Below, one piece after another: positions 8,663-16,962 of a DNA stretch of 64,000 nucleotides. The position numbers and the translations under genes are program-made. The notes under the pieces are model-generated. The model was not told the DNA's origin, did no database searches, and saw only the letters and a list, made by a program, of their open reading frames with translations. The stretch's first letter is position 1, and every line of letters begins with the position of its first letter. The stretch is from contig NZ_VWNB01000002.1 of NCBI RefSeq assembly GCF_013387475.1, forward strand, positions 62,001 to 126,000. The letters run 5' to 3'. The stretch comes from Mariprofundus sp. KV (GTDB lineage: Bacteria > Pseudomonadota > Zetaproteobacteria > Mariprofundales > Mariprofundaceae).

Positions 8663-9570
8663 CCCCATTCCATTACCACGCATTCGGTCTGAATATCGAC
8701 AGCCATTTCGAACTGCCTGCACTGCCACAGGCAACAGACGATGCCTCTGCAGATGTCCGGATCCATACTGGCTCTGTATCGACTGAAGGACTGGATAATC
8801 CGAACAAGGCCACCCCATTCTACCAGAGTTCTGAGAACACCCTGTGGCTGAATGTTCCCGATATCGCCCGCTTCCTGGTCACCGACGGCAACAGCATCCT
8901 CGTCGACCCTTACCCCGGCAGTGATGAGCAGAGCATACGACTCTATCTGCTCGGCTCCTGTATCGGCACCATCCTGCACCAGCGTAAAACGCTGGTAATG
9001 CATGGCAATGCCGTCCGTTTCGGTGAGAAGTGCGTGATCTTTGCCGGTCATTCGGGGGCCGGAAAGTCGACACTGGCGGCGGCCTTCCATAAACGCGGTC
9101 ATGAGATTCTGGCCGATGATGTCTGCGCCATTGATGCACAAGGGCGCGTAGCGCCGGGGCTGCCACAATTGAAGCTCTGGCAGGATGCCGCCAATAAACT
9201 GGAGATCGATACAGCTGAACTTGATCGCATTCGACTGCAGGTAGAGAAATACACTTTCCCCCTGAAGCAGCCGGTAACCGAACAGCTGCCGGTGGCAGCG
9301 ATCTATATCCTCTCCAGCCATAACCTCGATGAGTTTGAGATTCAGCAGATCAAGGGCATGAAGAAGTTCAATCCACTGAAGAACAACACCTATCGCATGG
9401 GTATTCTCGAAGGGCTGGGGTTGAAGGCGGAGCATCTCGGCCTGTGCAGCAGACTAGCCAGTCGGGTGGATCTGGCCCGCATCACGCGACCGAATCATGG
9501 TTTCAAACTGGAGCAGCTGATCGAGATGATCTCGATCGATCTGCAGAAAAAGGGGATTGTTGCTGCATGA
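8659..9570 (+). CDS. HPr-kinase-like peptide serine kinase of a lasso cluster
   Basis: P-loop kinase of the HprK fold: Walker A GHSGAGKST at 130-138, then ILADDVCAI (150-158), the segment that in HprK holds the catalytic acidic residue. The N-terminal 120 residues are a separate, less conserved domain. No PTS or HPr gene is nearby, so carbon-catabolite control is unlikely. In the paeninodin pathway a homologous kinase phosphorylates the C-terminal serine of the precursor, and both intact precursors here end in serine. Coupled by ATGA overlaps to genes on both sides. Confidence 0.85.
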   Translation: MTPFHYHAFGLNIDSHFELPALPQATDDASADVRIHTGSVSTEGLDNPNKATPFYQSSENTLWLNVPDIARFLVTDGNSILVDPYPGSDEQSIRLYLLGSCIGTILHQRKTLVMHGNAVRFGEKCVIFAGHSGAGKSTLAAAFHKRGHEILADDVCAIDAQGRVAPGLPQLKLWQDAANKLEIDTAELDRIRLQVEKYTFPLKQPVTEQLPVAAIYILSSHNLDEFEIQQIKGMKKFNPLKNNTYRMGILEGLGLKAEHLGLCSRLASRVDLARITRPNHGFKLEQLIEMISIDLQKKGIVAA

Positions 9571-10457
9571 GCGAAGGTATCTTCTGGCTTGCCTCCTATC
9601 CAAAATCGGGCAACACTTGGACACGCGCCTTTATCGCCAATATCCGCCGCGAGGAGCCCGAGGAGGAGGTCGATATCAATGCCCTGCATACCGGTGCCAT
9701 CGCCAGCTGCCGCGGCTGGATTGATGAGGTGCTGGGCTTCGACTCGGCCGATCTCAGCCATGACGAGGTCGATCTCCTGCGCCCTGCTATTTACCGCTGG
9801 CATGCGCAGCAAGCAGATGATGGCGGCTATCACAAGGTACATGATGCCTACACACTCTTACCCAATGGCGAGGCACTGATTCCGGCCGATGCCACGGCCG
9901 GGGCTCTCTATATCATGCGTAACCCGCTCGATGTGGCGATCTCCTTTGCCCATCACAGCAACTGCAGTATCGATCAGTCAATCGAAAACATGGGCAGGCC
10001 AGACTTCTTCTTCTGTGGTAACACCCGCCGTATGACCAACCAGCTACGTCAGAAGCTGCTCTCCTGGTCCGCGCATGTGGAGAGCTGGGCGAATGCAGAG
10101 AAGATCGAGAAACTGATTGTGCGTTACGAGGATATGCGAAATGACTCACTAACCACATTCACCCGTATCTGTCGGTTTCTAAATCTACCTGCCGATGAGC
10201 ATTCAGTGCAGACCGCACTCGACAAATGCGCCTTCGACAAGCTTAAGCAGCAGGAGCAGGAGAAAGGGTTCTCCGAGAAAGCTCCCCACCATGAAAGTTT
10301 CTTTCGCAAAGGCAAGGTGGGCGACTGGCAGGATACACTGACGCCTGAACAGATCGAACGTGTCGTTGCCGATCATCATAAAGTGATGCAACGATTCGGC
10401 TATCTCGATGCTACCGGTCAACCGGTCACTGCACTGCCACTGGATCAGTTAGTCTGA
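9567..10457 (+). CDS. PAPS-dependent sulfotransferase in lasso operon
   Basis: Cytosolic Sulfotransfer_1-type enzyme. The 5'-phosphosulfate loop is SYPKSGNTW (10-18) and the 3'-phosphate-binding segment is RNPLDVAIS (118-126); the C-terminal RKGKVGDW motif that grips PAPS is present. Start at 9567 gives MSEGIFWLASYPKSG and overlaps the kinase stop as ATGA; an upstream in-frame start at 9444 would lie inside the kinase gene and is disfavoured. Acceptor unknown: a lasso-peptide Tyr or Ser is possible given the operon, a glycan is the alternative. Confidence 0.9.
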   Translation: MSEGIFWLASYPKSGNTWTRAFIANIRREEPEEEVDINALHTGAIASCRGWIDEVLGFDSADLSHDEVDLLRPAIYRWHAQQADDGGYHKVHDAYTLLPNGEALIPADATAGALYIMRNPLDVAISFAHHSNCSIDQSIENMGRPDFFFCGNTRRMTNQLRQKLLSWSAHVESWANAEKIEKLIVRYEDMRNDSLTTFTRICRFLNLPADEHSVQTALDKCAFDKLKQQEQEKGFSEKAPHHESFFRKGKVGDWQDTLTPEQIERVVADHHKVMQRFGYLDATGQPVTALPLDQLV

Positions 10458-10978
10458 TGGATTGGGATGCAGTCTCAGAGCTCTGCACCTCCTGCGGCAT
10501 GTGTTGTGATGGCACGCTGTTTGGCCATGCCAATATCAAAAATGATGATGACCTTAAACTGGCATCATCGCTTGGGCTCAATACGCTTCAGAAAAATGGC
10601 AGAGATACATTTGAACTTCCCTGCCACCATTTCAGTTCAAAGTGTACGATTTATGGAGAGAAGCGCCCCAATATTTGTGGTGCCTTTTTCTGTCAACCGA
10701 TTCGCGATATCAAAAATGGGCGTTGTGATCTGAGCGAAGCCAATGATCTTGTTAGCCGGGCAGTTAAACTCAGGGAGCAGTTTTCAGTAGCCTGTCTGGC
10801 TTATCCGGAATTTGCATCACAATCGATTTTCAAGATTCGCCGAGAGTTGCATTTGAATGGCATGTCTCAAGCGCAACAGGTAGGTATGAGAAAGAAATAT
10901 GCGCCGCTCTATCTGATTGGAGCACGACTGTTTCCTCTGCTTAATGCCATTGCCCCTCGGAGAAAAAAGAAGCTGTGA
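10457..10978 (+). CDS. YkgJ-like cysteine-cluster protein
   Basis: 173 residues. The N-terminus has CTSCGMCC (residues 10-17) followed by C in ELPCHHF, C in KCTIYGEKRPNIC and a further C in FFCQP, the pattern of the YkgJ/CxxCxxCC metal-binding family (zinc or Fe-S). The C-terminus is basic. It begins inside the stop of the sulfotransferase (TGATG), so it belongs to the lasso operon. No function is known for the family. In this context it may be a metal-dependent oxidoreductase or an accessory protein; that is inference only. Confidence 0.75.
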   Translation: MDWDAVSELCTSCGMCCDGTLFGHANIKNDDDLKLASSLGLNTLQKNGRDTFELPCHHFSSKCTIYGEKRPNICGAFFCQPIRDIKNGRCDLSEANDLVSRAVKLREQFSVACLAYPEFASQSIFKIRRELHLNGMSQAQQVGMRKKYAPLYLIGARLFPLLNAIAPRRKKKL

Positions 10979-10988
10979 ACTGTAGAAA

Positions 10989-12905
10989 ATGAGTACGATC
11001 CATGCCTCTCTTAACCTGATTGATCAACAGCCTGCTGGTTGTGAAAGAATTGAGAAGATGCTTGAGGCATCGGCTTACTGGAGGCCAGACGCCACGCATC
11101 AACTGAGTAGTTGCGATCATGCGTGCCGGATGGCGAGGGCCTCTCTGATTAATACCAGGCAATCCCGGCTTGAGAGTGTGCACCGTGATTCATCGGGTAA
11201 TATGATCACTGCCAATGCACGCCTTGATAATCGGGATGAATTGGCCGGGCAGCTCGAAATCCCGGCGAATGAGCTTGAGCAGCATGCCGATGGCATGTTG
11301 ATTTTACTGGCCTATAAACGTTGGGGAGAGGCATGCCCGAAACAGCTGCTCGGTGATTTTGCGTTTGTCATCTATGATGCTGTGCAGGATAAGGTTTTTG
11401 CGGCTCGGGATCATTTCGGCGTCAAGGTTCTGTTCTATACCCGAACCGAATCAGAGTGGCTTCTCAGCAACGAGCACAATGCTTTCTTTACATCCGGAGC
11501 TGTTAAGAAAGTGATCAAGGAGTCATGGCTGGTACAGCAACTATGGGCATTGAGAAGCAATCGCTTTGAATCACCTGTTAACGGAATTGAAACACTTCCT
11601 GCAGCTCACAGCATCACCCTGGACCGAACTGGTAATGCCAGCATCAGCCGCTACTGGGATCTTGAAGAGAGAGATGATTGGAACGGTTGGGATGATGCGT
11701 CGCTGATTGATGAGCTGAAGAGACGATTTGAACAGGCCGTCAGATCACGCCTGAACAGCGAATATCCGCTCGCCTCTGAGCTGAGCGAAGGCATCGATTC
11801 GAACGGTATCACAGGCTTTGCCGCCAGAGCTCTGGGAGAAGAGCCGCTTTATACACTCTCCTATGGCTGCATCGAACTGGATGATGACAACCGACATATT
11901 TGGGAAGCAACCTATCAGGACATCTACGAGATGCAGGCCATGCATGCGAACATTCAACCGATCTGGCGCAAACAGGAAAAAAACAATTCGCTTACTCTAC
12001 AGCAGCAGACGCTGAATCGGCACGCAGGAGTTCCTATGCCTGTGAAGGATGGAGCCCATATCTCCTATGGCCGGCTGGCTGCTAAGAAAGGTGTTCGAAC
12101 CCTGCTCTCGGGCTGGGGTGGTGATCACTGTGTCTCCACCTATGGTGATTTTTACGAAAGTGAACTATTGAATCAGGGAAAATTCATCACCTTGCATCGA
12201 CTGTTGCGGGAGAAAAGAGCTCGAGGGCGCAGTGGTAAACCTGCGAAAGCATGGGCTGGATTACTGTTAAAACATGCTATCCCCCCCCTCTTTCGCAGTT
12301 TGATGCGCAGAAAACGTGGTTTGGTCGATGGTCAGCATCACCTCGCACACTCGCACCCTTTAAAGCGAATCCATGTCGAGCGCTATCAACTTATGCAGAA
12401 GCAGCAAGAGTTCCTCAAACAGTATGAGCGCTACTCAGTAAAAGCGCACCATCAACGTGAGCTTTTTGATGTCGGTGTGGAGCCTCGTCTGGTGGAGTCC
12501 GAGTTGTGCAGCCGTATTTATCGAATTGAGTATCGATATCCTATGCTTGATGTTCGCCTTGTTGAGCTGGCCTACAATATGCCATCGCACCTCAAGGTAT
12601 ATCAGGGTATCGAACGCTATATGTACAGGAAGATTCTTGAGGGTGTCACAACCGAGCGTATTCGCTGGCGGGTAAAGGCTGATGTGCAACATCCCAGGTA
12701 TGATCACATAGACAACAATAACAGATCAGAAAGTCGAGAGAGCATTAAAGATCAAACAGATGATAGTGCGTTGGTAAGAGATTACCTTGATTTGGATGGA
12801 TCAAAGCAGGCGAAAGCCAGACGACTTCAAAAAGGCATCGAGTTGCTACTTGAAATTGAAGAACAACGGCAATCAGGGGAAATGGAGATCACTAAAGCTT
12901 CATAG
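10989..12905 (+). CDS. Asparagine-synthetase-like lasso macrolactam synthetase (protein C)
   Basis: Predicted to adenylate the Glu9 side chain of the precursor and close the isopeptide ring on Gly1. An N-terminal class-II glutaminase-like domain begins MSTIHAS, lacking the Cys2 nucleophile of true asparagine synthetase, as expected for lasso cyclases. The PP-loop is degenerate, SEGIDSNG at 265-272 instead of SGGLDSS, followed by LSGWGGDH (373-380). 638 residues. It is last in the plus-strand operon, 10 bases after the YkgJ-like gene. It faces the first precursor gene, 56 bases away, with only a weak hairpin between. Confidence 0.88.
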   Translation: MSTIHASLNLIDQQPAGCERIEKMLEASAYWRPDATHQLSSCDHACRMARASLINTRQSRLESVHRDSSGNMITANARLDNRDELAGQLEIPANELEQHADGMLILLAYKRWGEACPKQLLGDFAFVIYDAVQDKVFAARDHFGVKVLFYTRTESEWLLSNEHNAFFTSGAVKKVIKESWLVQQLWALRSNRFESPVNGIETLPAAHSITLDRTGNASISRYWDLEERDDWNGWDDASLIDELKRRFEQAVRSRLNSEYPLASELSEGIDSNGITGFAARALGEEPLYTLSYGCIELDDDNRHIWEATYQDIYEMQAMHANIQPIWRKQEKNNSLTLQQQTLNRHAGVPMPVKDGAHISYGRLAAKKGVRTLLSGWGGDHCVSTYGDFYESELLNQGKFITLHRLLREKRARGRSGKPAKAWAGLLLKHAIPPLFRSLMRRKRGLVDGQHHLAHSHPLKRIHVERYQLMQKQQEFLKQYERYSVKAHHQRELFDVGVEPRLVESELCSRIYRIEYRYPMLDVRLVELAYNMPSHLKVYQGIERYMYRKILEGVTTERIRWRVKADVQHPRYDHIDNNNRSESRESIKDQTDDSALVRDYLDLDGSKQAKARRLQKGIELLLEIEEQRQSGEMEITKAS

Positions 12906-12961
12906 AACAGGGCGATAATGGTGCACTATCAGCACGCTCATTCTGCAATTTTTTGAAGCTA

Positions 12962-13132
12962 TCAGGATGGACCGTAGGACGCCCCACCACCAGTTGAAAG
13001 AAACCTATGACTTTCAGTGGCGTCGACATAGGGCTTACCGTGGGTTTCTGAGCCATCAAGGCGAATCATGACCGGCGTATCCCACGACTGTAAGTTGGTC
13101 TCTTGCAAATCAGTTGCTTGATCAGTTTTCAT
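12962..13132 (-). CDS. Lasso peptide precursor 1 (A1)
   Basis: 56-residue RiPP precursor. GGAGG lies five bases before ATG 13132 (ATG 13135 is too close to it). The leader has Trp17-x-x-Pro20, replacing the Tyr-x-x-Pro that B1 proteins read. Thr30 is the conserved penultimate leader residue, then His31. Core starts at Gly32 (GKPYVDATE), so Glu40 is core position 9, giving a predicted Gly1-Glu9 nine-residue ring with a 16-residue tail ending SYGPS. Its encoded layout matches precursor 2 residue for residue in position. Too short and unusual to be called by length alone; the cluster context decides it. Confidence 0.85.
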   Translation of the reverse strand: MKTDQATDLQETNLQSWDTPVMIRLDGSETHGKPYVDATESHRFLSTGGGASYGPS

Positions 13133-13293
13133 CATACCCTCCGCATGGTAACGCAATCCAATCTGTTTTTTTTTTTGGCGTCAACCATGAAGTTTGATTA
13201 CCACAAAATAGAGTTCATGGCCGGGTCGGATATTCACCATCGATACAGATGCAGTAGCGCATCACCAGTGATGGCTGCATATTATTATGAGCG

Positions 13294-13557
13294 ATGCCGG
13301 TTCCTGTGGCCGATACAGCCTGGCTTGCCAAATCAGCTGGACAGCACCCTAGGAGCGGTCACCAGAAGCGTGATGAGAAACGTGAGCTGCGAGTGAATTT
13401 TGATAAGCTGCTGGATAGCAAACTGGTGCAGACCTACTTCGATGAGGAGAAGTTTCGTCAAATAGCGGGCGATATTCCTCCCAAAAGTTTACTGAGATCG
13501 CTTGAACTGCCGCATGAGCTCGAACGAAAGCTGAAGGAAGTGGAACAAATTTTGTGA
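13294..13557 (+). CDS. Hypothetical 87-residue protein between the precursors
   Basis: Small plus-strand ORF lying between two minus-strand precursor genes. The protein is strongly charged, mostly helical, and ends ELPHELERKLKEVEQIL. Codon use (ctg, gat, gag, cag) resembles the neighbouring genes, which argues for real coding. An in-frame TGA sits just before the ATG and no good SD is visible. I do not recognise it. It could be the intact C-terminal remnant of a larger gene or a small helical accessory protein. No homology claim is made. Confidence 0.4.
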   Translation: MPVPVADTAWLAKSAGQHPRSGHQKRDEKRELRVNFDKLLDSKLVQTYFDEEKFRQIAGDIPPKSLLRSLELPHELERKLKEVEQIL

Positions 13558-13595
13558 CCTTGCATGACAACAGGGCGCACTTGTGTTCGTGCACT

Positions 13596-13766
13596 CTAGG
13601 AGGGTCCGTAATTCTTTCCTCCTCCTCCAGAGAAGGAGGAATGACTCTCTGTTGGATCAACGAAGGTTTTTCCTTCCGTACCCGCGGAGTTCAGCAGTAT
13701 AAGCCGAGGCTGTTCCCATTGCCCAAGCTTCGATTGCAAAGTGGGTGTACTCTTCAGATCAGCCAT
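13596..13766 (-). CDS. Lasso peptide precursor 2 (A2)
   Basis: 56-residue RiPP precursor, co-linear with A1. ATG 13766 is preferred over ATG 13790 because AGGAG lies about eight bases upstream. Leader: Trp17-x-x-Pro20-Arg-Leu22, Thr30 at -2, Glu31. Core from Gly32 (GKTFVDPTE) with Glu40 at ring position 9, then SHSSFSGGGG and the terminal KNYGPS. Residues shared with A1: Trp17, Pro20, Gly27 region, Thr30, GK, aromatic at core 4, ATE/PTE, SH, and YGPS. The tail is Ser/Gly-rich. The C-terminal Ser is the expected substrate of the HprK-like kinase. Confidence 0.87.
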   Translation of the reverse strand: MADLKSTPTLQSKLGQWEQPRLILLNSAGTEGKTFVDPTESHSSFSGGGGKNYGPS

Positions 13767-13881
13767 ACTCTTTTCTCCTGATGTAATCATTATTGCTTTT
13801 CACTCTGATCCTTTCAAACATTGAGTCAACAGTTACTTCAATAATCTGAAGACAGGACGCTAAGGCCAACACCTATTCTAC

Positions 13882-13959
13882 CGCCCCCTCGGCAGGAGGC
13901 TTGAGTTGGTTCGCCTGACTACATGATAGCCTACCCGGTTAGGTCACCATCTAGGGGCG
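13882..13959. other. Possible structured RNA or regulatory element
   Basis: The 255-base gap between precursor 2 and the UnbU-UnbV gene (13791-14045) holds no ORF. Within it CGCCCC (13882-13887) can pair with GGGGCG (13954-13959), enclosing a smaller CCTA-CCCGGT-TAGG hairpin. This could be a structured leader for the downstream plus-strand gene. It does not match any riboswitch or tmRNA consensus I know, and six-base pairings arise by chance. Confidence 0.25.
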
Positions 13960-14045
13960 ATTCACCACCCAAGCGTAATCACACGTTGAATAACTTAAGT
14001 CAATTAAGCAGCCTCAACACACCCTGAAATATAGAGAGTCACTTG

Positions 14046-16919
14046 ATGATCGTAACCAAACTTGCAACTGCTGCCGTAAAGATTAAGGGAAACCTCTTTT
14101 CACTCAATCCGGCTATTATCCAACGCCACCAGTTGCTGAACCTGATCTTTCTATTCCTCATCGGGAAGGTACTTCTCAACTTTCCAATCAGCTGGCTGGA
14201 GATTGCTACAATCCTAGCCTTTGCTATTTGCATCGATCATCTTCTGATCTATATCGCCCACAGAAAAGTCGAATTCTTCTCCTATTCAGCGGTGAATACT
14301 GCGCTCGGCGTCATCTTTCTGCTACGCGCCACAGACCTCTCTATCTATATCCTTGTAGTCGCTCTGGCGATTGCCCAGAAACATTGGCTGCGCATCAATG
14401 GGCGCCATTTTCTCAACCCCTCCAATGTAGCCGTGGTGGCTGGCCTGCTCCTCTTCCCTTATGAGACCTATACTACTCCCGAACAGTGGGGTGGCATGTG
14501 GTGGCTTGGGGCGGCAATGACCCTGTTGGGTCTGCTGATCACCATGCGCGTAGGCCGGGTGTTAATCCCAATTGCATTCACTATCTCCTACCTCATCCTG
14601 ACTTATACCTTCATCACCAAGAATCCTACTGAGATCATGGCTACATTGATCTCGGGCAGCTTCCTGCTGTTTATCTATTTCATGCTAACCGACCCCCGTA
14701 CCACGCCGGATCGTCCGGGATACCAGATCCTCTATGCCACCTCGATTGCAACGTTGACCATTCTACTGGAACTGATGTTAGGCGCCCGCGATATCACCAT
14801 GTTTCTAGCCCTGTTTATTGTCAGTCTTTTTGTCCCGCTTATGCGCATTGGGCAACAGAAACAGTCTTATATATGGCAACATCTATTGGCAGCACTTGCT
14901 ACAGGCATCGCCGTGGTCGCCTTCTCACCCCTGAATACCCTGAATCATCTCCCCACAGCCTCCGCTAAAATTCAACACGGGACACCCTCGGCAGCTGTGC
15001 CCATCAATCCGGCTGCGACTGAAAAGGCTACCTGGGACCAACATCCCGAGTGGCATGAGAAAAGCTGGGATAAACCACACCTGGTTTCATCTCCATTGAC
15101 ACCACAGCCGCGCGATCACGGCTTTATCAGAATCGGAAATGCTCTGCCGGAACTGATTCCGAACGTCGAACGTAAACACTTCGGTTTTGACTTTAATTAC
15201 CATGCTCCGGTCAGCGCGGGTGATATCAATCACGATGGCCACCTCGACCTTGCTCTGGCCACCACAGGCACGTCCCTGACGATTCTGATCAACCGTGGCA
15301 ACGGAACATTTTTCGATGCCACGGCCCAGCTCTTCGATAAGATACCACACGGCTCCATCGACCAGATAGCACTGGCCGATGTTGATTCCGACAGCTATCT
15401 CGACCTGATACTCTCGTTCAACCCGTATGAAGCCGGAATCGCTCCTCCCAATCGAATCTATCGCTTCAACCCCGATAGCAAACATTTCGAAGCAAGTACA
15501 ACCTTCCCTAGCCCTGTGCACGCCACCATTGGCGGATATGCCCTGATCGACATCAACCATGACCGCTTTCTCGATCTCTATATCTCAATAGCACACAACT
15601 GGCACAAACAGGAAAACCCTCCCTTTGCATTCATGCAGTCCGATGGTGAGCCCAACCAGTTCTGGGTGAGCAGTGCGGATGGATGGAAGGAGAAAAAAAC
15701 CGACTATTTTCCTCAGCCTGACGAAAAGCATGCAAGCATGACCGCCATGTTCACCGACCTGAACAACGATGGACACCCCGACTTCCTGCTCGGCAACGAC
15801 CTCCAGCCCGACCTGAGCTACCGGATGGATGGATCCGGCCATTTTACCCTGATTCCGAAACAGCAGATCGAATACAATGCTTTCAACAGTATGGGCTATA
15901 TGGGGATCGATGCCGACAATGACGGCAAGCTGGAAATATGGGAAAACACGATTTCCCGCGACGTACTCTTGCGGCGGACCCGCTATGGAGAGCTGTTCAC
16001 TTCAGCATTCAATACGCTGAATGGTACTGTGGCTGTTAAAAATATTGAGCGCGCATTCCTCAATGGTGAGCAAAACTGCAACCGCTTCGCTTTGCCGACC
16101 GACCGTGCACTGTGCGAAGAGATTCTGGTTGGCGCGCATGCCAAGCGATCGGGAAATAGAAAGTTATGCGACAGCATCGTCAATATGGAACGCCGCTATT
16201 TCTGCCGCTACCGGGTGAATAACCCCGCTTATGCCATTGCCAGCCCCGCCCGTTTCAAACGCGATGTCGAGCTATTTCCACGCAAAGTAAAGAAGAATAT
16301 TCTGCTCAAACTGGATACTGAGGGACGCTACAGAGATGTACTGGGCAATGATAACGCCGCCCTGACCGGCTGGTCATGGGCGGCCTACCCTTTCGACTTC
16401 GACAATAATGGTTTTCAGGACATCTTTATCACCACGGGCATGGCAATCATCAATGGCCAGGAACCATCAGCCCTGCTCATGAATTACAGCAGGCCCGGAA
16501 CACCTTCCCTGATTAACAAAGCATCCTCTTACGGTGTTGACTTTATGGATGAGGGACGCGGGGTAATTGCGGCCGATCTCGATGGCGATGGCGATGGCGA
16601 TCTGGTGGTGATGAATCTCTATACGGCCCCCATCTTTCTCGAAAACCGTTTTGGCGGTGATGCCATCAAGGTGGAACTGCGATCCCGCCACGGCAACTAC
16701 TATGGTATCGGCAGTCGCGTGGAGCTGCATACCAGCCGCGGTATACAGCTGCGCGAAATGGCTGTGGGTGGGGTGTGGGACAGCATGCAGCCGCAACAAC
16801 TGCACTTTGGCATTGCAGATGGAGAATCGATTGCAAAGCTGGTGATACGCTGGCCTTATGGTGGAACAACCGAATATAAAGGACTCTCTGCAAACCACCG
16901 CTACATCATTTATGATTAG
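14046..16919 (+). CDS. UnbU-UnbV fusion: RnfD/NqrB-like membrane domain with FG-GAP repeats and ASPIC/UnbV domain
   Basis: 957 residues from ATG 14046 (numbers here count from a TTG three bases earlier). Residues 30-300 are about nine membrane helices with RnfD/NqrB-like hallmarks: NGRHFLNPSNVAV (119-131) and FMLTDPRTTP (213-222). A linker at 300-390 leads to calcium-binding-type FG-GAP/VCBS repeats (GDINHDGHLDL, ADVDSDSYLDL, TDLNNDGHPDF, ADLDGDGDGDL). The last 90 residues look like an ASPIC/UnbV domain. A four-cysteine insertion lies near 690-745. UnbU and UnbV are separate neighbours in enediyne cassettes; here they are one protein. The C-terminal part is probably periplasmic. Function unknown. 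Confidence 0.8.
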   Translation: MIVTKLATAAVKIKGNLFSLNPAIIQRHQLLNLIFLFLIGKVLLNFPISWLEIATILAFAICIDHLLIYIAHRKVEFFSYSAVNTALGVIFLLRATDLSIYILVVALAIAQKHWLRINGRHFLNPSNVAVVAGLLLFPYETYTTPEQWGGMWWLGAAMTLLGLLITMRVGRVLIPIAFTISYLILTYTFITKNPTEIMATLISGSFLLFIYFMLTDPRTTPDRPGYQILYATSIATLTILLELMLGARDITMFLALFIVSLFVPLMRIGQQKQSYIWQHLLAALATGIAVVAFSPLNTLNHLPTASAKIQHGTPSAAVPINPAATEKATWDQHPEWHEKSWDKPHLVSSPLTPQPRDHGFIRIGNALPELIPNVERKHFGFDFNYHAPVSAGDINHDGHLDLALATTGTSLTILINRGNGTFFDATAQLFDKIPHGSIDQIALADVDSDSYLDLILSFNPYEAGIAPPNRIYRFNPDSKHFEASTTFPSPVHATIGGYALIDINHDRFLDLYISIAHNWHKQENPPFAFMQSDGEPNQFWVSSADGWKEKKTDYFPQPDEKHASMTAMFTDLNNDGHPDFLLGNDLQPDLSYRMDGSGHFTLIPKQQIEYNAFNSMGYMGIDADNDGKLEIWENTISRDVLLRRTRYGELFTSAFNTLNGTVAVKNIERAFLNGEQNCNRFALPTDRALCEEILVGAHAKRSGNRKLCDSIVNMERRYFCRYRVNNPAYAIASPARFKRDVELFPRKVKKNILLKLDTEGRYRDVLGNDNAALTGWSWAAYPFDFDNNGFQDIFITTGMAIINGQEPSALLMNYSRPGTPSLINKASSYGVDFMDEGRGVIAADLDGDGDGDLVVMNLYTAPIFLENRFGGDAIKVELRSRHGNYYGIGSRVELHTSRGIQLREMAVGGVWDSMQPQQLHFGIADGESIAKLVIRWPYGGTTEYKGLSANHRYIIYD

Positions 16920-16962
16920 ATGTGATTGTATGAATCAATTCTGAGGTAGCAGGCACGACAGC

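Noticed and set aside
9444-9566. Longer N-terminus for the lasso-operon sulfotransferase
   Set aside because: It would lie in the kinase gene in another frame; the ATGA-coupled start at 9567 puts the PAPS loop at the usual place.
8659-9570. HPr kinase regulating carbon catabolite control
   Set aside because: No HPr or PTS genes nearby, and the neighbours are lasso genes where such kinases are known to modify peptides.
10989-12905. A genuine asparagine synthetase (asnB)
   Set aside because: Cys2 is absent, the PP-loop is altered, and it sits beside precursors with B1, B2 and exporter genes; lasso cyclase fits better.
12906-12961. Rho-independent terminator after the cyclase
   Set aside because: GTGC...GCAC stem is only four bases and the T run is weakly placed; not reliable.
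13160-13185. Terminator at the run of eleven T
   Set aside because: No convincing GC-rich stem precedes it on the plus strand, and no plus-strand transcript clearly ends here.
13861-13985. tmRNA end or known riboswitch
   Set aside because: A GCGATTCACCACC-like stretch recalled tmRNA, but no tRNA-like domain, tag frame or riboswitch core could be found.
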